Below are positions 52,482 to 64,000 of a DNA stretch of 64,000 nt, one piece after another. The notes under the pieces are model-generated. The model saw only the letters and a list, made by a program, of their open reading frames with translations. It did not search any database and was not told the DNA's origin. Position numbers and translations under genes: made by a program. Position 1 is the first letter of the stretch; each line of letters begins with the position of its first letter. The stretch is from Odontesthes bonariensis. Taxonomy: Eukaryota > Chordata > Actinopteri > Atheriniformes > Atherinopsidae. The stretch is taken from the NCBI RefSeq assembly GCF_027942865.1, contig NC_134510.1, positions 27,879,163 to 27,943,162 on the forward strand. Direction: 5' to 3'.

Positions 52482-53755
52482 CTAAGTGCAGTCCTGGCCC
52501 CAGGAGACGATTCCTTGCAGCTCCCCATTACACACTAGAGGGCCACCAGAGTCACCCTGAGCATGAGAGAAAGAAAAAAATAATAAAAATCAAGATTTGG
52601 TTTTTAAATTCAATCCTCTAAGTCCATGGAGTTATTTTCTAGCTTTTTTAATAGGCCATCCACTTTTTCTTGCAGTGTGTAATTGTGTGACAAATACTTC
52701 CATCAACAATCCTTGCCTCCCTCCAGGTATCCAGCACAAGCCGTGTGCTCAGTGATCATGCCAGGAAAGGATTTTCACACTCCTTGTTGGAGAGGATGGG
52801 ACTTTCACATATTGAAGGTAAAATGGGTTGAACACTGCAGTTAAGAGCAAGAAAGGAAAACTACGGTTGAATAGTGGAATAAAAATTTCTATCTTAACTA
52901 AACATCTCAGACCATCATCTTCCGTTGCAAATTCTCTCCTGATAAATGTGAAAGGCTTAAAAATGTTTAATTTACCACATTTGCCTCTCAATTTAGATTA
53001 ATTCTTTATCATCACACAGATGTCCTCTGTCTCCATATTTGTTGGCCCACACAGTTATATATATTTCTCATATCGCTCTAGTGTTGAATCAGCCACAAAC
53101 ACTAAGAAGGATGAAAGGCATGGCGGGAGGTTCTAACCCATGAGCCCTAATACAACAGATCGTTTGTTTGAGATTCAACTTCACAAAGTTTTACTTAGTC
53201 ATGGCACTTTTCTACTTTCTCATACTTGTGATTCCTTACTTTTCTACAGTGCAATTATCTGCAGACGGTAAGGACTATGAGTTAAAAGTAGACAAGGGTT
53301 TGAATATATTACATGGATAGGTCTGCATGAAACAAATTTTACTGTTCGTGGATCCCAAATAACATCACGTCACATGAATCCCTGACAGAAAACAACAGGG
53401 TAGAAATATATTGTCATCATTGTTACATTTTGGACATGTGGACAAACGTACCTATGACACATTATCTGAAGAGACTGGACTGTCTAGTGTAGTGGACTGG
53501 ATAGTGTAGTGGTAAGATTGCCACCTTTTGTGTGTGTAGATGACATGGGTTCAAATCCCCTGCATGAAAGGTACTATATCCTGTAGGGGTCCTTAGGAAA
53601 GACCCCCTTACCGGTTAAGTGTACCTCACCTTGATCAGTATAGATGTTCCCCCATCCAGGCACCGTGCACATGTCCCCAGGTGCAGGGCAGACTTTGGGA
53701 AAGGCGATGGGTTTGACTTACTCGTTGACAGTGACAGGATGTGGCAGTATCAAGG
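52482..53755 (-). pseudogene. Trypsin-like protease pseudogene 1
   Basis: Minus-strand remnants of three exons in proper order. Exon 3 at about 53755-53630 reads PAPGDMCTVPGWGN, with a stop just after TVNE. Exon 4 at about 52803-52690 gives CESPILSNKEC and [12 protein letters not shown]; a 1-base deletion breaks the frame before PGMITE. Exon 5 starts at 52556 with [20 protein letters not shown] and ends at TAG (52482-52484), before the C-terminal sequence. No exons 1-2 or terminal exon were found. The WGQDCT ending differs from the WGYGCAERD of T2-T5, so it came from a different trypsin-like branch. Confidence 0.85.
53490..53635 (+). mobile_element. tRNA-derived SINE fragment in pseudogene 1
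   Basis: TGGATAGTGTAGTGGTAAG and GGGTTCAAATCCCC resemble pol III A and B boxes, followed by the AGGGGTCCTTAGGAAAGACC block common in a fish SINE family. It abuts the exon 3 remnant of the pseudogene. Confidence 0.6.
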
Positions 53756-53759
53756 GAAC

Positions 53760-55786
53760 ACAAACTTCTCTTTTATATATTGTGTTTAAAATTCTTTGTT
53801 ATCCCTTAAACATTTTCACATACTGCAAAGGGTTTTACCTGCAGCCCCCAGAAACATGAAAAACAATTAGGCCAATCATCACGTGGCTTATTCACGCCAT
53901 CCTATGACTAAACTGAATGTGATTGAATTGTTAGTCACTGCATTCATACTTGAATTTCTCTATGACTTCTGTCTGAAACCGTCTCCTTCCACACCCTTGA
54001 ACCTCCACACTAATGCACCCACCCACCTCTAAACATCTGTCCACTCTGCCCACCTCAGTCCTTGCATTGGTCTCTTTTCACATGTGATATACAAGTATAT
54101 GAGTTTTTTTTTTGCAAATACCACAATAAATTATTTAAACAAGTCATAATGTGCAACAACATAGTATGATCTAATGAAACCGAAAAATCCAACAACTCTC
54201 ATTCGAATGAAAAGCCCTTTGATGGATGTCTGACAAAAAGAGAAAAACAGCATTTTTTGCTGTTTCTGTTTCTGAGACCACAGCTGGCTTCTCTCTCTCC
54301 TCCTTTAGCTGTTACGCAAGCTGACCAAAAGCAGATGAACACAACTGCAAATTTATGTGTCTTTTTAACTTTTTCAAATATTTTAACCAAAACCTTTATT
54401 TTGAAATACAAAAAAAATTGTATTTTTAAAACCATAAAATAAGCAAATACGCAGTTCAATTGCTTTAATTTCCTCTTTAAACTATTTGATAATGTCAGTC
54501 TAAGCTTACAAGAAGTTGCATGACTTTTTCATAATTAGTATGCTCTAGCATATGCTAGTATGCTCTATTGCCAAAAATGAGTGACTCATGAGAGAGACAT
54601 AAACAGGTGTTAAATGTGTGGAGACTTTGAGGATCTGCACAGATGACAAAACCACAGGGGTTGTGCTGCAAAGGGGAAATAAGAAAATTGCAATTACAAG
54701 CATTGGGTGCTCTCTGTTGCCTACCATTGGTACTATGATGAAAAAAGCCTTTTATCCAGATATTGAATGCCTTCTTCTGTCTTGTCTCTATTGACCATTA
54801 ATCTGGCTTGATTTTATACAAATTTTCCATGACAATACAATAAATGCATCTGTTGGTGGAAAATAATTCAGAATTTTTTTCCTGCTTACGTTTTTCTGCA
54901 GTATAATCCCCCCACCGTCTTTCAGTCCTTATTCCATGCAGAGCACATGATGTATGTATCTTTGAGGGTACAGAGAAGCTCATGAAGACTGACACCACCA
55001 TCTGACACCCAAGGTGAGTGATAACAGAACTCATCCAGTCTGTCTCTTTATTTTATCACAATTTAAAGAACACATACAGTTATTACAGTGATATGTTCTA
55101 TGATGTTTTCCAGTGAGCTATATTGTGCATATAAAGCTGTGCAAACCTACAAAGCTCAATATTCACTACTGTGAGAGATTATTCTCTCCCAAAAAAGGCA
55201 GTCCAGCCTTTTTTTCATCACACAGAATGCTTTAGTTACAGTTCAGGTCAACAGACTCATTTTTTGTTGAGGGATGTCTTCATCAGGATATTTATCCCCG
55301 TTACAGTTCTGAGTAATTTAAGATTCAGCATCTGCCAACACCATGTCTGACATTTTCCAGCAGCACATTCTTGCAAAATACACTCCATAAGGGCATTGAA
55401 GTTAAAACAGTTAACTTTAATGCCATGTTCTAATCACCTTACATTCCATGGTTCTGGTGTGCTTGAAATAAAACTACAGTAATCATGAGCTGACATGTAC
55501 CAAGTGACTCTAATCGGTGAAAAGAAACCCTGCTTTGACTGGGGCCTGATCTAATACTTGAGATCAGATAGGGACATCCTTATTTTAACCAATCAGCTGG
55601 CCAGTCAGAGGAAGAGAAGGTCCTTAAAGAGACAAGAGGCCAATTAGAGCGTGTCAGGCAGAATGTGAAAAGAGGTCAATATAGAGTATAGAGAACCTGT
55701 TTTTTTTCTTTGTTTGTTTTAGATAAAATGATGTTAACTAATCTAATAGACCCCCCACCACTTTCTCTCTCTCTCTCTCTCTCTTA
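53760..55786. other. Spacer between pseudogene 1 and the MITE
   Basis: No gene or nameable repeat apart from a (CT)n tract at about 55763-55784. Confidence 0.4.
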
Positions 55787-56177
55787 GGCTACGGCTACAC
55801 GGAAACGAAACAAGGTTTTTTTTTTTAAACGGGTACGAAAATTCTTGCAACCACACGGCAACGCTGCTGTCAAGACTCAGGTCCAGACGAAAACGGATGA
55901 AAACGATGAAACGATGCAGTACACACGCCACTGTGTCACGCCACGCTGTGAGACAATAGAGAAGTCTCACAGCGTCAACGTTTGACTGACGCAAAAACGT
56001 TTTCGCTGTAATAATGGAAACGAAACGACCTCGTTTTCAAACTTTCCCACTCTGGAACCCGTTCTCAAAAACTATCATTTTGGGGTAGTGGGAACGCCGG
56101 CTCCGTGTGGCCGCGACAGCGAAACGATAAGAAAAAGTATCGTTTACAGTGAAAAACGTTTTCGTGGAGCCGCAGCC
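55787..56177. mobile_element. Harbinger-like MITE, copy 2
   Basis: 391 bp, same family as 7561-7942, opening GGCTACGGCTACACGG and closing GTGGAGCCGCAGCC, with perfect TTA duplications on both sides (55784-55786 and 56178-56180). The intact duplication supports the Harbinger assignment. Confidence 0.85.
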
Positions 56178-56281
56178 TTAGACACACACACTGAAATTAC
56201 AAATTTGTAAGTGAGTATAACATGGATTAATTTATTCAATTATCACAGAGAATCAGCTAATGTCTAGAACTTATTACACTC

Positions 56282-56909
56282 GGTTATAACATCATGCTGA
56301 TCAACCTCGTCCATCCTGTTGAGGTGACTGAGTCGGTTGCATTCCTAACTTTGCCTACAGGGTGCCCAATAGGAGGGCTCCCTTGCTCTATGTCTGGATG
56401 GGGGAACACTGCCTTGGATGGAGAAGAGGTGATTTGAATTAATAAAAGACAACATGCTAAATGTAAGAATATAAAAAACTTTTGTTTGTAAAAGCATCTC
56501 TGTGCTCTGCTTCTTACAGTGAACATGCCCACCCATCTGCAGTGTTTGGATGTGCCCATGGTGGACAACAAGGATGGTGAGAACGCCTATCCTGGCATGA
56601 TCACACACAGGATGTTGCATGTTGGATACATAGATGGAGAGATACGTGCAATGTGAGTTTTATGGTACTGGTTCTATGGTACTGGACTCACGGTTCTTTG
56701 TCTGTGGATGAATTATTTGTGTACTTGCTCATGATCACTCTATATTTGCTTGTCAGGGTGACTCTGGTAGCTCTCTGGGGTGTGTTGGAGAAGTTTGTGG
56801 CCTGGTGTCATGAGGTCAGGGCTGCCCTCAGTCCAACTCCCCCGGTGTCTATGTCAAAGTGTGCGAGTTCCTCTTCTGGATTGAAGACACTCTGTCAGCC
56901 TATCCCTGA
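56282..56909 (+). pseudogene. Trypsin-like protease pseudogene 2
   Basis: Plus-strand remnants. The exon 3 part is GYNIMLINLVHPVEV and GLPCSMSGWGN; the Asp of the NDIM motif is missing. Exon 4 (56520-56652) reads LQCLDVPMVDN and NAYPGMITHRM; the specificity-Asp region is replaced by DGEIRAM. Exon 5 (56757-56909) reads GDSGSSLGCVGEV, where the family has GDSGGP; the Trp of SWG is a TGA; it ends VYVKVCEFLFWIEDTLSAYP. Exons 5 and 6 are contiguous here without the intron found in T1-T5. Exons 1-2 were not found. It is opposite in strand to pseudogene 1 and is clearly dead. Confidence 0.8.
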
Positions 56910-57599
56910 GAAATGATAGTTTTCTCCTCTTCCTTCGATGACCTTTTCCGTATCTGTCAGTATTTACACCTCAGCTTCTCTTTTACATCTTTAATATTGC
57001 ACCAAAAAGGCCACGTAAATCTCAAAACACAAGAACATGTCAGTTACATGTTTATTTCTATGTTATATATAAGACGGCTGGATAGGGTAATGTAGAGGCC
57101 TTCATTTACATGAATTTTTATTGGAATATTGGTTAATGGGACGAGGTAGCATTTTTCAACTATTTCATATATCTATCCTAGTTGTGTAATTAGCCTCTCT
57201 TATCTGTCCTCATAATTGAATTTTCCATCTTTTCCTTATTTATTTACTCATTCATTTATTTTCCTGGGAGGCTCATTAAATGCTTTAATTACAAAGAAGA
57301 TGCCTTGTGAAACTATGTTTAGAAATTAGCGCTGAATTCACCGCTCTGATAATGGCAGTGTGATTACTGAACAGCAGGAGGCCGCAGAGGGACATTTTTC
57401 TCTCTGGCCCACCCACACCTCTCATTTTCAGCAGTGCAGCAGGCACAGTCTTTTACAGTCAGTTGTAGGACCAAAGCCATTGTTACATTCACTGAAGGTG
57501 GATTTCTTGTATGAGGTTTTCTCAGTTCCCAGTTATTTATTTGCTAAAGATATTACAGATTTCAGATGGTGCTTGTCGCTCAGGATGACATAGTTCTTG
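56910..57599. other. Spacer
   Basis: No gene recognised. Confidence 0.4.
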
Positions 57600-57710
57600 T
57601 CATCTCTCCAAGGTTAGCTTTGTCTTTTCTTTGTCTTTTTCCACTCTCCTCCTTTTCTTTATGTCTTCTCTCTTTGACTGCGCTGGAGGGTCCGATCCAT
57701 GCTGCTCCAC
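57600..57710 (-). CDS. Possible terminal exon of the CBL-family gene
   Basis: Minus strand: TTTCGGTGCTTGTGTGTAG forms an acceptor before 57710. In the phase required by the preceding exon (phase 0) the frame reads VEQHGSDPPAQSKREDIKK and a highly basic tail to TGA at 57602-57600. It fits by phase and orientation, but the sequence is low-complexity and the intron would be 2.15 kb, so this is only a candidate. Confidence 0.3.
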   Translation of the reverse strand: MEQHGSDPPAQSKREDIKKRRRVEKDKEKTKLTLER

Positions 57711-59862
57711 CTACACACAAGCACCGAAAAGAGGTCACTAAAGTACAAAAATAAAGTTGCGTACGAGAATAATGCGTGCAACAAGCATTCAAAATAATTT
57801 GTCAAACCTCTGGCTTAAATGTGAAAATAGCTAATTAAAAATTACTAAAACAGTTAAGACTGAGCATGACTTCCGGGTAAGAATAATGGACCTTTTTAAC
57901 GGCAATCATATTAATTTATCCCAGTGGGAGAGCACAGGTGCAAATAGTGGTGCACCAGTAACTTATTCAAGTGAACCAGCATGCACAAAACCAGGGTCAG
58001 CCACCATTAATGCTCCTGCACCTCTGTCACAGTGCAAGTTTAAATGTCTGCTAGGGACAAAAAAGGCCAATACACATTATCGATGAGGTCATATGTGAAA
58101 AAAATGGGACCAGACACCAAAGAGCAATGGACATTTTTTCCCTACAAAAAAACCTCTAATATCATGAATGCTACCCTTTAGTGTTTTTGTACTATAACAT
58201 GTTGAACATGTTTGAAAATGTCTGCTGCATAATGACTTGTTCAGTGCAAGACTTCAATCACATCCAACATTTTTTTTAAATCCTTCTTTCTCTGGGCCTG
58301 ACTGTCACAGTACAGTCGAGTGTGTCCTTGTCAGATTTTTCATTTGCATCATAGAAAACTAATAGTAGTGGCACTCTTGCAAGCCTGCAACTCACAGTTT
58401 TGATAATGTCCTTTTGATGTATTTTCAGCCTGGCTCATTTAATTTCTAGTTTTCAACAAAATTCTTATGTGATGATTGAAAGTTTTGCATCCAGAGAGGA
58501 ATTTTCATTGGTTTCAAAAGAAACGCTCACCAGTGATTGATAAGCTTTTCTTTTTTTAAGGTGTGTTTCAGCATTGTAAACACAAAGGAATCAAGATTCT
58601 AACATGCTTTAACTTACTTTCAACACTCTGCGAGGAGGAGGGAAAATTTACTTCTCTGAGGAATTCAGCGCTGTTTAAGACAGAAATACAAGGATAAATA
58701 TAAATATGGGTGAATGAGGTGCTACGTATAAACTACAAAGTCAACATCATTTTGTCACTCTTTCCTGGTAAATATCAACAGCTCTGCATACTGTACACAC
58801 TCAACTGAAAAGTAATAGTTTATTGCAGTGCGTTTCAGTGGAGCACCAAGATTCTTCTCCTCCTTGCTGACAAGCATGGAAAACAATTTTTTGTCATTGC
58901 AATGACTAAAAAAAAAGATAAAGTAACATCTGGAGAGGTTTTGATTTTTCATTGAAAGAACTAAAAAAAAGAAGGTAACAGGAGGTTTGTCAGACAGGAA
59001 TGAGACAGTCCAGTATGCGACAAAAGAAAACCACGCTGTCAAAAGAATCCAGCAACACTTACACTAAGCTGTGAGTGGAGCTGGATGCTATATTACAAAT
59101 ATCATATTCTATAATAGGATACAATATACAATGTGTCAGCAGTATCAACGTCGGTAATTTAAAAAAAAGCCTCATATGTGAAAAATGTCAAAGGCTGCTC
59201 CACTACGCATACTCTCCTGTCTTTTTTAAAATTTTATATGCATCCCAGTAAGCACGACTGTATGAAAAAAATGAAGCTCTACTCTGAATGTTGCAGATGA
59301 AGTGTGAGACCGTATTATCTGCCTTCCTTTCATATAAGTTAGCCAAGTGTTTCCTATGCTAAAGGAGACACTTAAAGCAGCAGCGAGGTTCAAAAAGGGC
59401 CAGTTGTTGGAGATGACAGAAATACAGCAGAGTTTTAGGTTCCTTTAAAAAAACTGGAAGTGATTTTACCAAACGATTGCAAATCAAGCAGAGAAAAGTA
59501 CTCTGAACCTTAGCAGCGTGCCCGAATTTTAAACTGTTCTAATGTAAGAACAGAAATTTGTCTGGTTTTACTGGTCTGCAGTTAGCAGCGTCTCACCTGT
59601 TTGTCTGTGGTTTGTGCCTGTGTGTTTCACTGCCACTCAGCCCCTGCAGAGGTTACAAAAACAGGTCATGACAATAATTGTGCAGGCAGCACGCTACTAT
59701 GTTAAACATATTCACAAAACAGCTTGTGTGCATGAGTTCAAATTCCTGAGAGTTCAGTGTCTATGAGAACCAAACAAAATCAACATATCACATCATCAAT
59801 CTGCCAAAAAAGCGTAATACAGCATCGACATAAATATATTCTAGGTACATGAGGGATCTTAC
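57711..59862. other. Probable last intron or 3' flank of the CBL-family gene
   Basis: No exon or nameable repeat seen. Confidence 0.35.
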
Positions 59863-62800
59863 CAAATAAGAGTCTGTGGATTTGGCCAGCTTCCTACTTT
59901 CAGATGTCTCCGACTGGTTGGAGGGATTTGGGTAGCGTGCAGAAGTGACATTTTTAGGAGGAAGAGGTGGAGCTCTGGTGTTGGAGCTGGGAAACTGGTA
60001 TTCCAAACTCGAGAACTGTAGAAAAAATATGTTGTTAATTATTCAGTGACAGTGGGAAGCATTTTGTGATTTGTTTTTAAAACGAAGAACCCTGAAATTA
60101 CGGCAAAATAGAAAAAGACAAACAAATAGAAGCAAAACAAAAGTCTATAGCCGTGCTAATGTCTCACTTTGTAAGGTTATGCAGTCCGTTCCTCAATCAA
60201 ACATTGTGAGGACTTTGAATATTCCATTGTCTACAGTACATAACATCGTCAAAAAATTCAGAGAATCTAAAGAGTAAAGGCTAAAGAGGAGAAGGACCAT
60301 CCAGGTTGTTATCAGTACTCAGCCTGAATCTCTGATGGTAAAGGGCAGTACTTTAGTGCTTATGGAATTGGTAACTTTCACATCTGAAAAGGTACTATCA
60401 GAGCTGAGAGATTTTCAGAAAAGGCCTTGCATATTTTAGTGAGACAATGTCAAACCACACACTGTGTCTATTACAGCAGCATGGCTTTGTAGTAGAAGAG
60501 TATGAGTGCTGGATCGTCTGTCTGCAGTCCAGCTCTTTCACAAATAGAAAACATTTGGTGCATCATGAAATTCAAGAAGACCAAATACCAACGAGCAGCC
60601 AGAATCCTATATGAATGGGACAACTTGCCTCTTCCAAAGATCCAGAAACTGGTCTCCCAAGTTCCCAAACTTTTACAGACTGTTGCTAAAAGAAGAGGGG
60701 ACGTCACAGATTTGTGAACATGTGCATTGTAGCCTGTTGGCACTAACTGAAAAGTATATCTGAGAATGATAGATGAGCAATGGCTTTGCAGGTTTTTATT
60801 CACCTGCAGAGTACCAAATTCATTGCGATTAATCGTGGACAAAAAATATTTTCACCACATTTCGTGGCACTAAACACTAGAAGTGTTAGGCAATATCAGC
60901 CTGGAACAAAGTGGTGCAGGACCGGCTGGCATTTTAATCTGATGAAGTGGCTAAAATGAAAGAAAACTTAAGAGAAAATAAAAAAGTGAATTCACACACC
61001 TTTCTCAAGGCAGCCAGTTCCTTCACAACCAGCTCAATGTCCTCGTGGTCCTCATCCTCACCGTCGCCAAAACCCTCCTCCTCCCACTGAATGCTGCTCT
61101 GCAGGTAGGGCTCGATGAGGACGGACTCTGTTCCTCTGATATCACAGCGACAGTACGGGCAGGTGTAGCTAGCTGACTTCTGCTAGATAATTACCAACAA
61201 ACAGTTGGGCAGAGTAACGGAAAGACCATATGAATGCAACCATCCACTGTCACTCAAAGTCTCACAAAAGTTTCATGTCTTTTGAACTGCATGTAGTGGA
61301 ATGTGTTGAACTTGTCATCAAAGACAAAAGCTATGGTGGTGGAAAATACCACGTTTAACAGACACTGGAGACTGTAGTTTTCCACATTTGCATAACAGGT
61401 GACAATGAAGATGAAATGTAAAGTTTTAATTTCACCTTCACAGGCTTTGTGATTTTCAAGGTTTTGTTATCCTTCTCTGATACAGCTTTGGTGTAGAGGC
61501 TGGGTGTAGTTTTACATTTGTGACGGTCTTTGTTTTTTAAACTTACTGTTAATGAGGTTTGTTTAACCGTAATGAGGACTAGCTTACAAGTTTTCCATGG
61601 CCTGCTATCCATGAAACATATCTATTTTTCTTTTTAAGTTTATCTTCTCTCTCTCTCTCTCTCTCTATCTGACACACACACACACACACACACGCACACA
61701 CACACGCACACACACACACACACACACACTTCTTACTCAAAGTGAATGTGACTGATACAGTTTGAGGAGGGTGTTAAGCTGAGCTCACACAGGAAGTTTT
61801 AAGCCAAATGTCAGGGCACGCTGCTCTGCACATTTTCAAAGAATTACACAACTCCTGAATTGACTGGGGGTGGGGTGTGGGAGTAGTTAGCAGCTCACTG
61901 ACTGTAATTCTAATTAGATGTGTTTGATGTTGTTCTGTGCCAAAAAGAGGAAATGGGAAGTTGGGGAAGTCCCACTGAAGGAGCAACAGGGTTTGTGCTA
62001 CATTGGATCAGCCAGAGGGACTCTCTACTATGCTGGGATTCATTGTCTTACTCTCAGGCAACTGATGACAATCTGAAGATTCAAAAATGTTGCAGATTAA
62101 AAGGTGTCAGGTATGGACTTGGATGAGCTGCTTTTATAACTTATTACAAATGCACACGTTTCAAAAACTGTTGTACGAAAAAAAAAAGAATACAGTTTGT
62201 AAAAAGTGACTTGATCTCAATGCCTTTTTGTCCAATTGACAGCTCGAATCTCTAAACAATGAAACTTACTGAAAGAAAATGTAGCAAAGGAAGTCACATC
62301 AGCTGATAGTTCTTTTTCTCCTTTTTAATTTTAGCACAGCTAAAATATTTTTCTTGTAATTCTACTAATTCTGTGGACTATTTAAATAACATATTTAAAT
62401 TTATAGGTTTGCATGGGAAATACAAAGCATATTTTTGACACTAACCCCAAACCGCAGTCAAATAACCAGCATTGTTACAGTATGGTGTAGCCAGACCATA
62501 ACCTACAAAAATACATCTAGTTTAGTCAACCCAGACTGTTTCACTTCACTAAACACAATCTGTTACGGTAATGGTATGTCCAATGTAACATGTGAGAACA
62601 TGCGGGATATGCAGAATGGTGTGTGATATTGAAGATAGATATGGTCACATTAGATAAGTGGTTGGGGGTTCATACCTGCCAGACTGTGAGGCAGGGTTGG
62701 CACAGGAGATGCCCACAGGGCTGAATTCGAGTGTCTTTATCCCTCTCTGCGCAGATCTTGCATAGCTGGAAGGTGCTGCCAATCTCACAGTAAAGCTCGT

Positions 62801-63261
62801 ACTGCTCCTATTGGGGGTGGTGGTTTGTCAGACAGATGGGACAGAGCAGAGAGCGTCTCAAGATATGATCTGTTTTGTCACGATAACCTTTCAAAATCCT
62901 GCTGGCAATCTGTTGTAAAAATGATAAAAAAATTTACATATGCTTACTTCTGTAACTATGACTTTTCCCCTTTGTGCAGGTTCATGCAAGCTTGTCAAGT
63001 CAGGGTTCACATCACGGCCATCTGGGTACAAGTAGCTGCAGCAGAGGAACACAAAGCACTTATAGAGGACACTTAAACTCAGGGAAGGATAAACCAGAGC
63101 CCCGTGTGTGTGCTCGTCCTAACCAGCCTTCTTTGAAGCCTTGAATGAGCGCTTGATAGAGAGGCGTGTTCTGGGGGATGGTCTGGATGATGCCACCTTC
63201 AGTGGTCACATGGCCAATAGCCCACTGGCCCATTCTTGTGCAGCTCAGACGAAAGATGTAG
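59863..63261 (-). CDS. CBL-family E3 ubiquitin ligase, 3' half (CBLC-like)
   Basis: RING E3 ligases of this family bind phosphotyrosine on activated receptors and ubiquitinate them for endocytosis. Minus-strand exons: 63261-63124 (SH2-like part of the TKB domain, [16 protein letters not shown] and FKEG), 63035-62948 ([16 protein letters not shown]), 62807-62676 (linker [14 protein letters not shown] and first RING half [20 protein letters not shown]), 61179-61000 (second RING half [14 protein letters not shown], then an acidic stretch [10 protein letters not shown]), 60015-59863 ([12 protein letters not shown]). All eight RING zinc ligands and both linker tyrosines are present. Phases join correctly throughout. 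The GHLLC and TCPYC details and the short proline tail favour CBLC over CBL or CBLB. The N-terminal exons lie beyond the window. Confidence 0.9.
60071..60720 (+). mobile_element. Tc1/mariner-like transposon relic in a CBL-family intron
   Basis: The N-terminal part reads [20 protein letters not shown], the second helix-turn-helix of a Tc1-type DNA-binding domain. The C-terminal part reads [20 protein letters not shown] and [20 protein letters not shown]. The catalytic middle is deleted or unrecognisable. Opposite in strand to the host gene. Confidence 0.75.
61647..61729. repeat. (CT)n-(AC)n compound microsatellite
   Basis: A CT run followed by a CA run with a few CG interruptions, in the CBL-family intron. 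Confidence 0.9.
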
Positions 63262-64000
63262 CTGGGAGGAAAAGATATCCTTGTTTTCAAGACAGGAAAT
63301 CAACACTGAAATAAATCTAGAGACAATTGCATACTTATTGTAAGTAGACGGATACATTACGTGAGCATTGTTTTGTGTGTGCAGTGTTTTGCTGGGAAAC
63401 CACATGGAATTCACATGGATGTTACTTTAACCTTTAAGCCACCTACCTAAATATTTTTCTAGACTGGTCACAGCCCCACTCTGAAACCCACAGGTCCCCA
63501 ACCTACCGCTTTCATTGTGATACCAGACATTAAATGTTCTTTCGTCATGCAGAGGATCCACTCAATACTAGGTGGGTAGTCATCATGTAAAACTTATGTA
63601 TCATTGCAATAATTTCAGATTAAATTCCTCTCATTGATCGGTGTAATGCTTTGCAGTGTTTTTCACGGTTTGCAAATTAGGAATTTATTTCAGATCTCTT
63701 CACCCAATTGATAATTGTGTCTCTGTTTAATCATCACCTAGTCACACTTGTGTTGTTTCTTTGGAAACTGATTAGAGACAATTAAGAATGTTATCTGAAA
63801 AAATTGAGCAAAACCCTGCAAAGTCTGAAACAGACCCTCATTTTTAGACACAATATTGATACTTCTTTATCTGTGTTTTCATTATATGACACCGTATTGG
63901 GTTTTTTTAGATGTTATAGAGTTATAAAGAACAGCATTTCTTGAGTAATGCCGAAATGTAAAAAAAAAAAAAAAAAACTGAAAACTTGGAGTTGGCAAAC
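63262..64000. other. Intron of the CBL-family gene, to the window edge
   Basis: AT-rich. The next upstream exon of the TKB domain was not found before the end of the window. Confidence 0.45.

Noticed and set aside
57520-57597. Minus-strand reading DDKNYVILSDKHHLKSVISL as a coding exon
   Set aside because: It looks protein-like but a stop lies just upstream and the purine-rich sequence before it is not a credible splice acceptor.

Overview
The window looks like nuclear DNA from a teleost fish. Genes are split by GT-AG introns, intergenic DNA is AT-rich, and the repeats are a typical fish mixture: L2 and RTE/Rex3-type LINEs, an R2/NeSL-type LINE, tRNA-headed SINEs, hAT and Harbinger MITEs, piggyBac, Kolobok, a Tc1 relic and one LTR/ERV fossil. 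The species cannot be named from sequence alone.

Layout: (1) 1-3.3 kb holds the proline-rich last exon of an unidentified plus-strand gene and its 3' region. (2) 3.4-4.1 kb is a decayed RTE-type LINE. (3) 5.8-10.1 kb is a complete three-exon minus-strand gene for mitochondrial ribosomal protein L17. Its large first intron carries a Harbinger-type MITE and an L1-like fragment. (4) 11.1-39.8 kb is a trypsinogen cluster with five apparently intact six-exon genes. T1, T2, T3 and T4 are on the minus strand and T5 is on the plus strand. T2-T4 are a tandem triplication with a basic period of about 4.2 kb. Later piggyBac, hAT, ERV and R2/NeSL-type insertions have stretched it, and T5 is an inverted near-copy of T4. 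(5) 32.5-38.2 kb is a nest: an L2 LINE split by a Rex3-type LINE that made a 129-bp target duplication, and by a THAP-bearing TTAA element of Kolobok type. (6) 40.6-50.2 kb is a 9.6-kb element with long terminal inverted repeats and a 6-bp target duplication. No protein gene was recognised in it apart from nested LINE sequence. (7) 52.4-56.9 kb has two broken trypsin-like genes in opposite orientations. (8) 57.6-63.3 kb is the 3' half of a minus-strand CBL-family E3 ubiquitin ligase, most like CBLC, with a Tc1-like relic in one intron.

The trypsin genes encode secreted digestive zymogens. The three minus-strand tandem copies share a core promoter, while T5 has a different one. MRPL17 (mitoribosome) and the CBL-type ligase (receptor down-regulation) are unrelated flanking genes. 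Much of the value of the window is as an insertion record: duplicated segments preserve the unoccupied site for at least four insertions (hAT MITE, piggyBac, ERV segment and L2). All coordinates, junctions and identities were read by eye and no database search was run.
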